A DNA stretch of 64,000 nucleotides, from assembly GCF_005503535.1 (NCBI RefSeq), contig NZ_SCNN01000026.1, forward strand, positions 23,457 to 87,456. The letters run 5' to 3'. Source of the stretch: Mesorhizobium comanense (GTDB lineage: Bacteria; Pseudomonadota; Alphaproteobacteria; Rhizobiales; Rhizobiaceae). The position numbers were made by a program, and so were the translations under genes. Below the pieces are notes generated by a model. The model worked only from the letters and a program-made list of their open reading frames with translations. It searched no databases and had not been told where the DNA came from. Shown piece by piece: positions 1 to 8,882 of the stretch; the stretch's first letter is position 1, and each line of letters starts with the position of its first letter.

Positions 1-445
1 CGCCGGCAGGACCGGCATCCGGCTGTCGCCGGTGACGCCGGCCAACGACGCTTCCGATACCGATCCGCAGCCGCTTTTCAACCACGTCGTGGCGGGCCTC
101 GGCACGCGCGGCCTGGCCTATGTCCATGTCGTGGAGGGCGCGACCGGCGGAGCGCGCGACTTCAGCCAGGGCGATCGGCCATTCGACTATGCCGAACTCA
201 AGGCCGCCTACCGCAAGGCCGGCGGCAACGGCGCGTGGCTGGTCAACAATGGCTATGACAAGGCGCTGGCCGAAAAGGCCATCGCCGAGGGCTATGCGGA
301 CCTTGTCGCGTTCGGCAAGCTGTTCATCGCCAATCCGGACCTCGTCAGCCGGCTGAAGCACGATGCCGCGCTGAACGATCCGGACAAGGCGACCTTCTAT
401 GGCGGCGACGCCCGAGGCTACACGGACTATCCGACGGCGGCCTGA
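1..445 (+). CDS. Old yellow enzyme family NADH:flavin oxidoreductase / alkene reductase, C-terminal part (5' end outside window)
   Basis: The open frame enters from the left edge and ends in TGA at 443-445, so only about the last 147 residues are present. The C-terminal half of an FMN-binding TIM barrel is recognisable: a G-x-W-L-x-N-N-G-Y-D stretch, then G-x-A-D-L-V-A-F-G-K-L-F-I-A-N-P-D-L, the phosphate-binding region of old yellow enzymes, and a closing TFYGG...GYTDYP typical of the NemA/xenobiotic reductase branch. Such enzymes use NAD(P)H and FMN to reduce activated C=C bonds or nitro compounds. The GTG at 32 is internal and not the true start. The family call is firm; the substrate is unknown. 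Confidence 0.88.
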   Translation, partial: AGRTGIRLSPVTPANDASDTDPQPLFNHVVAGLGTRGLAYVHVVEGATGGARDFSQGDRPFDYAELKAAYRKAGGNGAWLVNNGYDKALAEKAIAEGYADLVAFGKLFIANPDLVSRLKHDAALNDPDKATFYGGDARGYTDYPTAA

Positions 446-483
446 GCCTGGCGTTCCCTGCTGGGTTTTGTAGCGGTCCCAGG

Positions 484-525
484 AAAAAAGAGCCCCTCGC
501 TGGTCATCGCGGACCAGCGAGGGGC
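484..525 (-). terminator. Rho-independent terminator of the APC permease gene
   Basis: A perfect 14-bp stem (arms 492-505 and 512-525, GCCCCTCGCTGGTC and its complement) is followed on the minus strand by a run of six T (484-489). It lies 30 nt past the permease stop, and its orientation fits that gene. Confidence 0.85.
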
Positions 526-554
526 AACCGGCTCCACAGGGGAGGGGAACCGGG

Positions 555-1985
555 TCAGGCGCGTTGCGGCACCGCCGATTGGGCGCGCGTGCGGAAGAAG
601 GCGGCGCCGGCGCCGAACCTTGCAATCACCATCATCACGCAGCTGAGCGCGATGATGCCGATCAGCGACCACAGGGCCGCCGGCTCGAGATCGCGGATCG
701 AGGCCAGCGCGATGGCCAGCAGCGTGACCGCGCCCAGCATCGGCACCAGGCCAAGGCTGATGAGGTTTCCGAAACTGGCGGCGACGGTGGCGCGGAAGGC
801 CCAGGTGGCGGTGAAGCCGGTGACGGCATAAAACAGCGCGAACATGATGCCGACGACGCTGACCACCGTGTCGAAGGCACCGGCGACCGAGGACAGGAAA
901 ACGTAGAGCCAGGTCGCCACGATCATGGCGAGGCCGAAGATGATCGTGGCCTTGGCCGGCGTGCGGTATTTCGGGCTGATCTCGCCCAGCACGCGCGGCA
1001 GCAATTTGTCGCGGGCCATGGCGAAGGATATGCGGGCGGCGCCGACCAGGAAGGCTTGCGTGGTGCCGAGGATCGACAGCACGATGGCCAGCGCCATCAC
1101 CTTGTCCCAGGGCGAGCCGACGAGCTGGTGGGCGATGAAGATCAACGCCGAATCCTGATGCTGGCTGATGGCGGCGAGCGGAGCAGCCCCCTGCAGCGTC
1201 ACCACCAGTACGGTGTAGTAGACGCCGAGTATGCCGACCGACCACAGGGCGGCCTTGCCCGGATTGAGTTCCGGCTTCTCGGTCTCCTCGTTGAGGTAGA
1301 TCGATGTGTCCCAGCCGGTGAACAGATAGACGGCGACGATCATGCCGGCGACGAGGCTGCCGCCGCCGCCGACGCCCGAGGGCATCAGCCAGGCCCAGGA
1401 CGGCGTCACCGTGCCTTCGCGCTTGAGGATGAAGACCACATAGACGCCGATGCAGCAGAACGAGATCAGGATGACATGCTCGATCGCCGAGATGATGGTC
1501 TGGAAGCGGGCGGTGAGCTGGATGCCGATAATGGCATAGACCATGGTGATGCCGCCCAGGATGGTGGCGGAGATCACCTCGCCCCACGGGTTCGAGACAT
1601 CGGCGAAACCGAACAGGGTCAGGATCGACGGGCCGATCGGCAGTATGTCGCTGACGGTGCCCAGGATGTAGCCGGCGAGCATGACGCAGCCGACGAGATA
1701 GCCCAGATACGGGCTGACGGCGCGGCCGACCCAGACATAGGCGCCGCCGGCATTCTGGTCCCACATGTTGAGCCGGTGATAGGACCAGGCGATGGCCAGC
1801 ATCGCCGCCGTCGTCGCCATGATCGACAGGCCGCCGGCATAGGCGGTGGCCGGAATGAGCAGGCCGAGCGAAACCGCCGTCGCCTGGCCCGGCGCCGAGG
1901 AGGCGATCGAGATCAGCACGCTCTCCCACACCTTGATCGCGCCGGGCTGCAGCCCGGGCGACGCGCCACTCGAAGGATTGGTCAT
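555..1985 (-). CDS. APC superfamily amino acid permease
   Basis: A 476-residue integral membrane protein with about 12 hydrophobic segments. The first helix carries the S-x-A-S-S-A-P-G-Q motif of amino acid/polyamine/organocation transporters, followed by an NAGGAYVWVGRA stretch typical of helix 3 in this family. I start it at the ATG at 1985 because GGGAGA sits 7 nt upstream. A further in-frame ATG at 2015 would add ten unlikely residues. It is monocistronic and ends just before a strong terminator. It probably imports an amino acid or amine in symport or exchange; the substrate cannot be read from the sequence, and no linked regulator or catabolic gene gives a hint. Confidence 0.88.
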   Translation of the reverse strand: MTNPSSGASPGLQPGAIKVWESVLISIASSAPGQATAVSLGLLIPATAYAGGLSIMATTAAMLAIAWSYHRLNMWDQNAGGAYVWVGRAVSPYLGYLVGCVMLAGYILGTVSDILPIGPSILTLFGFADVSNPWGEVISATILGGITMVYAIIGIQLTARFQTIISAIEHVILISFCCIGVYVVFILKREGTVTPSWAWLMPSGVGGGGSLVAGMIVAVYLFTGWDTSIYLNEETEKPELNPGKAALWSVGILGVYYTVLVVTLQGAAPLAAISQHQDSALIFIAHQLVGSPWDKVMALAIVLSILGTTQAFLVGAARISFAMARDKLLPRVLGEISPKYRTPAKATIIFGLAMIVATWLYVFLSSVAGAFDTVVSVVGIMFALFYAVTGFTATWAFRATVAASFGNLISLGLVPMLGAVTLLAIALASIRDLEPAALWSLIGIIALSCVMMVIARFGAGAAFFRTRAQSAVPQRA

Positions 1986-2383
1986 GTCAGTGTCTCCCAT
2001 TGTTGTTTCTGGCATTGTTGTCCCTGCTGCCGGTATCGCCGGTTCGCGACTGGCTTCCGGCAGGCGTCATTGATCGTTCCCCCGGGAGCGTCCTGCCCCC
2101 GGAGCCTTGTTCCCTCTTGGCAATGGAATGCCGTGGCGAGCAGCGACGGGCGCTGCTCGCCTGGGCTTCCAGGCCGGTTTTTCGAATGCTGGCTTACGAT
2201 GCCATCAAATTGCACTTGAGTCAATAATAGTGCAATTTTATGCGATGGTGACGAGAGGCTGGTTTCATAGGACTTTGGAACTCAGAACGCTGACGTTCTG
2301 CTTAGTCCGCTTTGCAGAAAGGTTAATCCTGCTCTCAACTGTCGTGATTTTTAATATTGATAAAAGCAATCGTCGCTGACGCC

Positions 2384-2564
2384 GCGCTCTACGGCGCCCC
2401 CCTCTGTCCTGCCGGACATCTCCCCCACAGGTGGGGAGATTGGCTGTCACCGCGGCTTTCGCCAATCTTCACCGTTGAAAGATGAAGCCGGCGCCGCAAC
2501 CGCCAATCTCCCCCCCCTCGTGGGGGAGATGTCCGGCAGGACAGAGGGGGGCGCCGTAGAGCGC
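2384..2564. repeat. Palindromic intergenic repeat, family A, copy 1
   Basis: An inverted repeat of about 181 bp. The outer arm at 2384-2428 (GCGCTCTACGGCGCCCCC, then CTCTGTCCTGCCGGACATCT) is matched in reverse complement at 2520-2564. The centre is less conserved. A second copy of the same family lies at 58946-59121, and a relative lies at 57451-57641. It carries no coding signal and resembles the long REP/BIME-like elements scattered in Mesorhizobium genomes. Confidence 0.85.
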
Positions 2565-2586
2565 TACGCTTACCGGCGAAGCCCCT

Positions 2587-4452
2587 TCACCCGAACGTAA
2601 ACGCAAACGCCTGCGCGCCGGGGTCGAGGAAACGGATCTCGAACAGCCGGTCGCTGACGGCGCCGCTCTGGCGCACCAGCTGGTAGAGGCGCTGGCCCGA
2701 TACCGTGCCGTTGCCGTCGGCATCGATATCGGTGCCGTGATCCTCGCCCGGCGGCTTGCCGTCGACGGTGACCTTGAAGCGCACCGGCTTGCCGTCGGCC
2801 GAGGGTCCCAGCACCAGATGCAGGTCGCGGGCATGGAAGCGGTAGGCGATGCCGCCGCCGGGCTGGTTCAGCAGCGCGTTCTCCTTGGCAATCGTCCAGT
2901 TGCCGTCAAGGCCCCATTGATTGAGCTGCGGCGAGCCGGCGGCATAGACATGGCCGGCGTCCCGCACCGCGCCGCCGGGCGAGACGAAGTTCTCCGCCCT
3001 GCCATAGCCGACATAGGTTTCGGGCGAGCGCATGTCGGCCTCGGCGGCGGCTGCCTCCGCGCCGGTGGCGCTGACCTTGACGATGTCGCCCGCCACCTTG
3101 GTGTTGCCGGCCTCGGCCAGCAACTGCTGGATGATGCGTTCCGACCCGTCATAATCGCCTTCGCCGAAATGGTGATGGCGAATCTGCCCCCTGGCGTCGA
3201 TGAAGTAGTGCGCCGGCCAGTACTGGTTGTTGAAGGCGCGCCAGATGGCGTAATTGTTGTCGATGGCGACGGGGTAGTTCACCTTGAGGTCGGATACCGC
3301 GCCCCTGACATTGCCGACCACTTTCTCGAAGGCGAACTCGGGCGCGTGCACGCCGATCACCACCAGTCCCTGATCCCGGTACTTCTCGGCCCAGGCTTTG
3401 ACGTAGGGGATGGCGCGCAGGCAGTTGATGCAGGAATAGGTCCAGAAGTCGACCAGCACCACCTTGCCCCGGAGAGTTTCGGCGGTCAGCGGCGGCGAAT
3501 TCAGCCACTCCACCGCGCCGTCGAGCGACGGCAGGGCACCCTCGACCGGCAGGTCCATGGCCGGCTGCGCCGGCTTGCCAGTCATCGCCATCGATGGGGC
3601 CATTGCAGGCGCGCCGGTCATCGCCATGGTGGCTGGCGCCATGGCCGGTGAATTGTCGGACTTGATCGCCGGTTCGCCGCTCTTCATGGCGACGCCGGCC
3701 ATGGCGGATTGATCGTTCCTGGCGGCGTTGAACTTGTCGAGCAGGCCCTGTTCGAGTGACGAGGTGCTGGCGAGCGAAACCTGGGTGAGGAAGCCGGTGT
3801 CCAGCCCGAGCGCTATTGCCGCGACCGCGGCCAGCACCAGCACGCCCAGCCCCCGGCGCACCCATTCGCCGACGCCGAGCGAGCGCTTCATGGCGGCAAA
3901 GACGCGGCCGCCGACCAGCAGCGCCAGCGCCAGCGAGGTGGCCGCGCCCAGCGCGTAGGCCAGCAGCAGAAGCGAGGTGCCGACATTGGCGCCCTGCAAG
4001 GCCGCGCCTGTCAGGATCAGGCCAAGCACGGGGCCGGCGCAAGGCGCCCACAGCAGGCCGGTGGCGACGCCCAGCAGCAACGAGGGCAGCACGCCGGAGC
4101 CGCCGCTGGCGGCGCTGCGGTCCGCCGACATTGACAGCCTCGCGCCGAGATCGACCAGCGGCCGCGTCAGCCGCTCGGAAAGGCCGGGCAGCAGCAGCGC
4201 GACGCCGAACAGCGCCAGCAGCGCGATCGCCGCGACGCGGCCATACTGGTTGGCCTGCACTGCCCAGCCGCCACCTACGGCGGCCAGCGTCGCCACCAGC
4301 GCGAAGGTGGCGGCCATGCCGGCCAGCATCGGCAGGCCGCTCCTGACGAACGGCTTGTCGGCGCGGGCGAAGACGAAGGGCAGGACCGGCAGGATGCAGG
4401 GGCTGACGATGGTCAGCACACCGCCGAGATAAGCGAGCAGGAACAGGATCAT
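2587..4452 (-). CDS. DipZ-type protein: CcdA-like membrane domain fused to thioredoxin-like and C-terminal beta domains
   Basis: 621 residues. The N-terminal CcdA/DsbD-like electron-transfer membrane domain (about 1-220) has the expected cysteine pair, C19 in SPCILP and C138 in WAPCAGP. Next come a periplasmic methionine/alanine/proline-rich linker (about 251-300), a thioredoxin-like domain with active site CINC at 341-344, and a C-terminal beta-rich domain (about 480-621). The layout matches the M. tuberculosis DipZ family, which carries reducing power from cytoplasmic thioredoxin to periplasmic targets such as cytochrome c or copper proteins. A GGAAG element precedes the ATG. The gene appears monocistronic. 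The methionine-rich linker is the odd part and may bind copper (inference). Confidence 0.88.
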   Translation of the reverse strand: MILFLLAYLGGVLTIVSPCILPVLPFVFARADKPFVRSGLPMLAGMAATFALVATLAAVGGGWAVQANQYGRVAAIALLALFGVALLLPGLSERLTRPLVDLGARLSMSADRSAASGGSGVLPSLLLGVATGLLWAPCAGPVLGLILTGAALQGANVGTSLLLLAYALGAATSLALALLVGGRVFAAMKRSLGVGEWVRRGLGVLVLAAVAAIALGLDTGFLTQVSLASTSSLEQGLLDKFNAARNDQSAMAGVAMKSGEPAIKSDNSPAMAPATMAMTGAPAMAPSMAMTGKPAQPAMDLPVEGALPSLDGAVEWLNSPPLTAETLRGKVVLVDFWTYSCINCLRAIPYVKAWAEKYRDQGLVVIGVHAPEFAFEKVVGNVRGAVSDLKVNYPVAIDNNYAIWRAFNNQYWPAHYFIDARGQIRHHHFGEGDYDGSERIIQQLLAEAGNTKVAGDIVKVSATGAEAAAAEADMRSPETYVGYGRAENFVSPGGAVRDAGHVYAAGSPQLNQWGLDGNWTIAKENALLNQPGGGIAYRFHARDLHLVLGPSADGKPVRFKVTVDGKPPGEDHGTDIDADGNGTVSGQRLYQLVRQSGAVSDRLFEIRFLDPGAQAFAFTFG

Positions 4453-4656
4453 GGTGACGGCTTCCCAGTGTCGGTTGCGGCCGGATTGAACATTCGCTCA
4501 AGACGACATACAGAGCCATACGAAGGCAAACGCTATTTTGTTACGGATATAACGACGATCACGCGCAGTTGAAGCTCATGGCGGAACCGCGGCTGTGCAC
4601 GGGTTCTGCCGATGGCTTCAGACACGGCTTCGTTCGAAGGCAAAAGGGGTAAAAGA

Positions 4657-5347
4657 ATGGCTCCAGCGAAGAAGCCGGTGATGATGATCTACGCGGCCGG
4701 CAGCCTGCGCCATGTGCTGCCGTCGCTCGTCTCGGCGTTTCATGCTGTCACGGGCGTCACCGCCGAAACCCGCCTCGGCCCCGCCGGTCTGCTGCGCGAG
4801 CGTATAGAGGCAGGGGAGCGGCCCGATATCTTCCTGTCGGCGAGCTTTGCGCATCCGGCGCGGCTTGCCGAGCAGGGGCTGGCGCGGCCGGCGGTGGTGT
4901 TCGCCCGCAATGCCATGGCCGCCGCCGTTCGGCGCGATGCCTCGATCACCGGGCGATTACGCCTGGGCGATCTTCCGGCGCATCGAGGCGGTCAGGCCGG
5001 GCGCCTTCGCGCTGCTCGACGCCAAGGCGCAGAAGCTGGTGGGCGGTTCGGAGGCGCAGAACATGCCCGGCCGCTACGATCCGATCGCGGCGGCGCTGGC
5101 CGCCGGCACGGCACATGTTTTCCTCGGCTACCGCACGGGGTTGACGGGTCTGGTGAAGGAAACCGGCGGTCTTCAGATCGTGGAGATACCGGCAGCGGTC
5201 AATGTCGTGCCGGAATACGGGCTGGCGACGCTGGCGCAGAGTTCGCCGGCCGCGATGGCCTTCGCGCTGTTCGTCATGTCGGCCGCCGGGCAGGGCATCC
5301 TGCGCGATTTCGGCTTCCGGCCGGTGGCGTTGCCGGAAGGGATGTGA
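4657..5347 (+). pseudogene. modA-like: Molybdate-type ABC substrate-binding protein, disrupted by internal deletion and frameshift
   Basis: The first frame (ATG 4657, RBS AAGGGG at 4644-4649) encodes a ModA-like N-terminus, with IYAAGSLRHVL and an ERPDIFLSASFAHPARL region, up to about 4960. The family continuation, GDYAWAIFRRIEAVRPGA through VVPEYGLATLAQ, resumes in the next frame and ends at 5347. The usual segment between them, containing the LGTSTP-type ligand loop, is missing, so the lesion is a deletion of roughly 25 codons that also shifts the frame, not a single-base slip. There is no signal peptide and no modB or modC next door. The remnant cannot make a complete binding protein. A sequencing or assembly error is the alternative. 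Confidence 0.75.
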
Positions 5348-5360
5348 GCGTGGCATCTCT

Positions 5361-5511
5361 TCCTTCTCCCCTTGTGGGAGAAGGTGGCCTCGCGCAGCGA
5401 GGTCGGATGAGGGGTGTTCCAGCGGAGTGAGACGATAGCGTTCCCTGGAACACCCCTCATCCGTCTCGGCGCTGTGCGCCGATCCACCTTCTCCCACAAG
5501 GGGAGAAGGGA
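5361..5511. repeat. Palindromic intergenic repeat, family B, copy 1
   Basis: An inverted repeat of about 151 bp. The outer arms begin TCCTTCTCCCCTTGTGGGAG and are mirrored near 5485-5511. An inner pair (GGATGAGGGGTGTTCC and its complement) flanks the centre. A near-identical second copy lies at 61744-61900, so this is a dispersed family and not a local terminator. Confidence 0.87.
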
Positions 5512-5604
5512 GGCAGCGCGCGATCGCCTGCCGGGGTGAGCTTGCCGCCTCAGGTCTCGCGCTATATGCATTGAAACATACCGATTGCGTCCGGGAGGTT
5601 TCCA

Positions 5605-6654
5605 ATGATTTTGCGTCGCGGCTCGATGCTCGCCCTTGCCCTGATCTCCTCGCTCATGGCCTTCGCGCCGGCGATGGCGCGCACGGTCACCGATCAGCTG
5701 AACCGCACGGTGACGGTGCCCGACAAGGTCGAGCGCATCGTCGTGCTGCAGCACCAGACGCTCGACATTCTGGTCGAGCTCGGCGCGGCCGACAAAATCG
5801 TCGGCGTGCTGCGCACCTGGCCGAAGCTCATTCCCGGCCTCGACAAATACGCGCCGCAACTGACCGGCCTGCCGATGCCCGGCGATCTGTCGACCGCCAA
5901 TGTCGAGGAGGTGCTGAAGCTCAAGCCCGACGTCGTCTTCGTCACCAATTACGCGCCGCCGGCGATGATCGAGCAGATGTCCCAGGCCGGGCTGCCGGTG
6001 GTGGCGATCTCGCTGTCGAAAGGCGAGGGGGTCGAGGCGCCGAAGCTCAACCCGACCTTCGCCGATGACGACGTCGCCTATGCCGAAGGGCTGAAGATCG
6101 GCGTGCGTCTGATCGGCGACATCGTGGGGAAACGCGAGCGGGCCGATGCGCTGCTGGATTACGCCTTCGCGCAGCGCAAGCAGGTGGAGGACCGCGTCGC
6201 TTCCATTCCCGACGCCGAGCGCGTCAGGCTCTACATGGCCAATCCCGAGATGAACACCTATGGTTCGGGCAAATACACCGGCGTTATCATGAAGCGCTCC
6301 GGCGGCATCAATGTCGCGGCCGGTGTGCGCGGCGCGACCAAGGTGTCGATGGAGGACGTGCTGGCCTGGAACCCGCAGGTGATCTTCGTGCAGGACCGCT
6401 ATGCGCCGGTGGCCGACGAGATCAGGAAGGGCGCCGCCTGGCAGCATGTCGACGCGGTCGAGAACAAGCGCATCTACATCACGCCCGAATATGTGAAACC
6501 CTGGGGCTATCCGCTGCCGGAAGCGCTGGCGCTCGGCGAATTGTGGATGGCCAAGAAGCTCTACCCCGAGCGCTTCGCCGATATCGACATGCAGAAGCAG
6601 GCCGATGCGTATTATCGCCAGTTTTACGGGCAGGCGTATACGGGGCCGAATTGA
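5605..6654 (+). CDS. Iron/siderophore-type ABC transporter periplasmic binding protein
   Basis: 349 residues with a clear Sec signal peptide (RRGSMLALALISSLMAFAPAMA). It is followed by the class III binding-protein fold: an N-terminal lobe with TVTVPDKVERIVVL, the NVEEVLKLKPDVVFV stretch that marks FecB/BtuF-like proteins, a long bridging helix, and a C-terminal lobe ending WMAKKLYPERF. GGGAGG precedes the ATG. A matching FecCD-type permease (6958) and ATPase (7979) follow, so the three form one importer for an iron chelate, haem or cobalamin-like ligand; a repeat element lies between this gene and the permease. I saw no obvious iron-responsive operator upstream. The exact ligand is unknown. 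Confidence 0.88.
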   Translation: MILRRGSMLALALISSLMAFAPAMARTVTDQLNRTVTVPDKVERIVVLQHQTLDILVELGAADKIVGVLRTWPKLIPGLDKYAPQLTGLPMPGDLSTANVEEVLKLKPDVVFVTNYAPPAMIEQMSQAGLPVVAISLSKGEGVEAPKLNPTFADDDVAYAEGLKIGVRLIGDIVGKRERADALLDYAFAQRKQVEDRVASIPDAERVRLYMANPEMNTYGSGKYTGVIMKRSGGINVAAGVRGATKVSMEDVLAWNPQVIFVQDRYAPVADEIRKGAAWQHVDAVENKRIYITPEYVKPWGYPLPEALALGELWMAKKLYPERFADIDMQKQADAYYRQFYGQAYTGPN

Positions 6655-6675
6655 GGGCCGGGGTATCAGGACTTG

Positions 6676-6894
6676 GGTTCCTCGCCCCACGCAGTGGGGA
6701 GAGGTGGCTCGGGCGCAGCCCGAGACGGAGAGGGGAGCAACGTCCGTGAAGCCAAAGCCGGCTCAAAACAAGACGCATGATGAGAAGCGGGTTGCGCGTC
6801 AGTTAACAGGCAAATCTTGACCGTCGCGCTGCCCCCTCTCCGTCTCGGGCTTCGCCCGATCCACCTCTCCCCCGCTTCGCGGGGGCGAGGAACC
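6676..6894. repeat. Palindromic intergenic repeat, family C, inserted within the iron ABC operon
   Basis: The left arm (about 6676-6738, GGTTCCTCGCCCC ... GAGACGGAGAGGGG) is mirrored by the right arm (about 6832-6894, CCCTCTCCGTCTCGGGC ... GGGGCGAGGAACC), with roughly 90 bp of unrelated spacer. It separates the binding-protein gene from the permease gene, and could form a large hairpin in the transcript that dampens downstream expression (inference). Confidence 0.82.
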
Positions 6895-6957
6895 GCCAAT
6901 CGCGAAGCTCGCCATTCAAGAAAGTTGTGCCCAGCCACCACGTGCAGGCGCTAGCCC

Positions 6958-7974
6958 ATGCGCACATCCGTCACCCGCAGCCTTGCAACCATCCTGCTCG
7001 TCGCGCTGCCCATCATCCTCTTTCTCATCTCCTTCCTGCTCGGCCGCTATCCCGTCGAACCGCTCACCGTCATCAAGGTGATCGCGGCGCAATTTCTGCC
7101 GATCGCGCAGGACTGGCCGCCTGTCGTGACCTCCGTGGTGCTCGATGTGCGGCTGCCGCGCGTGCTTGCCGCCATGGTGGTCGGCGGCGGGCTGGCGGTC
7201 GCCGGCGCCTGCTATCAGGGCGTGTTCCGCAATCCGCTGGTCTCGCCCTTCACGCTGGGCGTCTCGGCGGGCGCCGGCTTTGGGGCGGCGGTGGCGATCC
7301 TGCTGTTCGGCGAGCGCTACGCCACGCAGGCCTGCGCCTTCGCCTTCGGCCTGCTGGCGGTGGCGATGTGCTTTGCCATGAACCGCTTCTTCCGGCTGAA
7401 CTCGACCATCGCGCTGGTGCTGGGCGGCGTTATCGTCGGCTCGCTGTTCACGGCGCTGCTGTCGCTGCTCAAATATGTCGCCGATCCCAATTCCAAGCTG
7501 CCGGTCATCGAATTCTGGCTGCTCGGCTCGCTGTCTTCCGTCACCACGGCGGACCTCGTGCCAGTGATCGTCGTCACGGTGCCTTGCGTCGCCGGCCTGC
7601 TGGCGCTGCGCTGGCGGCTCAACGTGCTGGCGATGGGCGACGAGCAGGCGCGCATCATGGGCGTCGAGGTGGCGCGGCTGCGGCTGGCGATGATCCTGCT
7701 GTCGACGCTGATCGCGGCGTCGGCCGTGTCGATCAGCGGCATCATCGGCTGGGTCGGGCTGGTCATCCCGCATTTCGCGCGCATCCTGGTCGGGCCGGAT
7801 TTCCGGCGGCTCTTGCCGGCCACGCTGTCGCTCGGCGCCTGTTACCTCCTGATCATCGACGATGTCGCCCGCACGGTCACCGCGGCGGAAATACCGCTCG
7901 GCATCCTGACGGCGATCGTCGGCGCGCCGGTGTTCATGCTGCTGCTGGGGCGCGGCAGGCTGGGCTGGGCGTGA
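6958..7974 (+). CDS. FecCD-family iron ABC transporter permease
   Basis: 338 residues with about 9-10 membrane segments. It has the FecCD hallmarks RLPRVLAAMVVGGGLA (65-80), the NPLVSPFTLGVSAGAGFG stretch that follows it, and a late cytoplasmic loop GWVGLVIPHFARILVGPD, the ATPase-coupling region. The start at 6958 is followed directly by a hydrophobic first helix. The stop is 4 nt before the ATPase gene start, so the two are co-translated. It forms the membrane channel of the importer whose binding protein is encoded at 5605. The family assignment is strong; the substrate is not determined. Confidence 0.9.
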   Translation: MRTSVTRSLATILLVALPIILFLISFLLGRYPVEPLTVIKVIAAQFLPIAQDWPPVVTSVVLDVRLPRVLAAMVVGGGLAVAGACYQGVFRNPLVSPFTLGVSAGAGFGAAVAILLFGERYATQACAFAFGLLAVAMCFAMNRFFRLNSTIALVLGGVIVGSLFTALLSLLKYVADPNSKLPVIEFWLLGSLSSVTTADLVPVIVVTVPCVAGLLALRWRLNVLAMGDEQARIMGVEVARLRLAMILLSTLIAASAVSISGIIGWVGLVIPHFARILVGPDFRRLLPATLSLGACYLLIIDDVARTVTAAEIPLGILTAIVGAPVFMLLLGRGRLGWA

Positions 7975-7978
7975 AGGG

Positions 7979-8758
7979 ATGATCCTCGCAGCCGCCAATC
8001 TGGCCTTCTCCTATCCCGGACGCGCCAGTCCGGTGTTTTCGGGCGTCAGTCTCGACATCGCCGCAGGCGAGGTGGTCTGCGTGCTGGGGCCGAACGGCGT
8101 CGGCAAGTCGACGCTGCTGCGCTGCCTCGCCGGGCTTTCCGCGCCGGGCGCCGGTTCGGTGCTGCTGGAGGGCCAGCCGATCGCTTCCTTGTCGCGCGCG
8201 GCGGTGGCGCGGCTGCTGGCGCTCGTGCCGCAGAGCTACGAGACGGTGTTCGCCTTTTCGGTGCGCACGGTGGTTGAGATGGGGCGGGCGCCGCATCTCG
8301 GCCTGTTCGACGCGCCGGGCGAGGAGGCGGCGCGGATGACCGAGGACGCGCTCAAAACGCTCGGCATCGGCCATCTCATCGACGCCGCCTATTCGGAGAT
8401 CAGCGGCGGCGAGCGGCAGCTGGTGCAGATCGCGCGCGTGCTGGTGCAGGCGCCCCGGCTGATGATCCTTGACGAGCCGACCGCGCATCTCGATTTCGCC
8501 AACCAGGCGCGCTTCCTTTCGCTGGTGCGCCGGCTCGCGGCAAGCGGGCTCGCTGTCATCCTCACCACGCACGCGCCCGACCATGCCTATGCGCTGGCCG
8601 ACCGCACGCTGGTGATGTCGCCGCACCAGCCGCCGGTGCTGGGGGCCACGGGAGAGATCCTGACGGAGACGGTTCTGTCCGGTGCCTATGGCGTGCCGAT
8701 CCGGCTGATCCGCTCGGGCGGGCACGTCGCCTGCGTGGCCGAGCTGGACGCCCAGTAA
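7979..8758 (+). CDS. Iron-type ABC transporter ATP-binding protein (FecE-like)
   Basis: 259 residues with the full ATPase set: Walker A GPNGVGKST (37-45), Q-loop near VPQSYE, signature SGGERQ (142-147), Walker B LMILDEP (161-167) and a switch histidine in LTTHAPDHA. Together with the preceding permease and the binding protein at 5605 it completes a class II importer for an iron chelate or a corrinoid. The gene begins 4 nt after the permease stop. A C-terminal segment of about 50 residues beyond the core is usual in FecE/HmuV-type ATPases. Confidence 0.9.
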   Translation: MILAAANLAFSYPGRASPVFSGVSLDIAAGEVVCVLGPNGVGKSTLLRCLAGLSAPGAGSVLLEGQPIASLSRAAVARLLALVPQSYETVFAFSVRTVVEMGRAPHLGLFDAPGEEAARMTEDALKTLGIGHLIDAAYSEISGGERQLVQIARVLVQAPRLMILDEPTAHLDFANQARFLSLVRRLAASGLAVILTTHAPDHAYALADRTLVMSPHQPPVLGATGEILTETVLSGAYGVPIRLIRSGGHVACVAELDAQ

Positions 8759-8882
8759 ACCTTGCCGGCATCGACTGGCTTGCATGATTTCGTCGTCAGG
8801 CCGACTTGCGCGGCTCAAGGATTTGTCTGATCAAGCCTTTATGAGCACAGCAACCGGCAGTCGTGATCCTGGTATTGTCTGC

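Noticed and set aside
564..2219. 551-codon open frame on the plus strand opposite the APC permease
   Set aside because: Composition is dominated by Arg, Asp and Gly with no domain; it is the antisense shadow of a clear 12-helix permease gene that has its own RBS and terminator.
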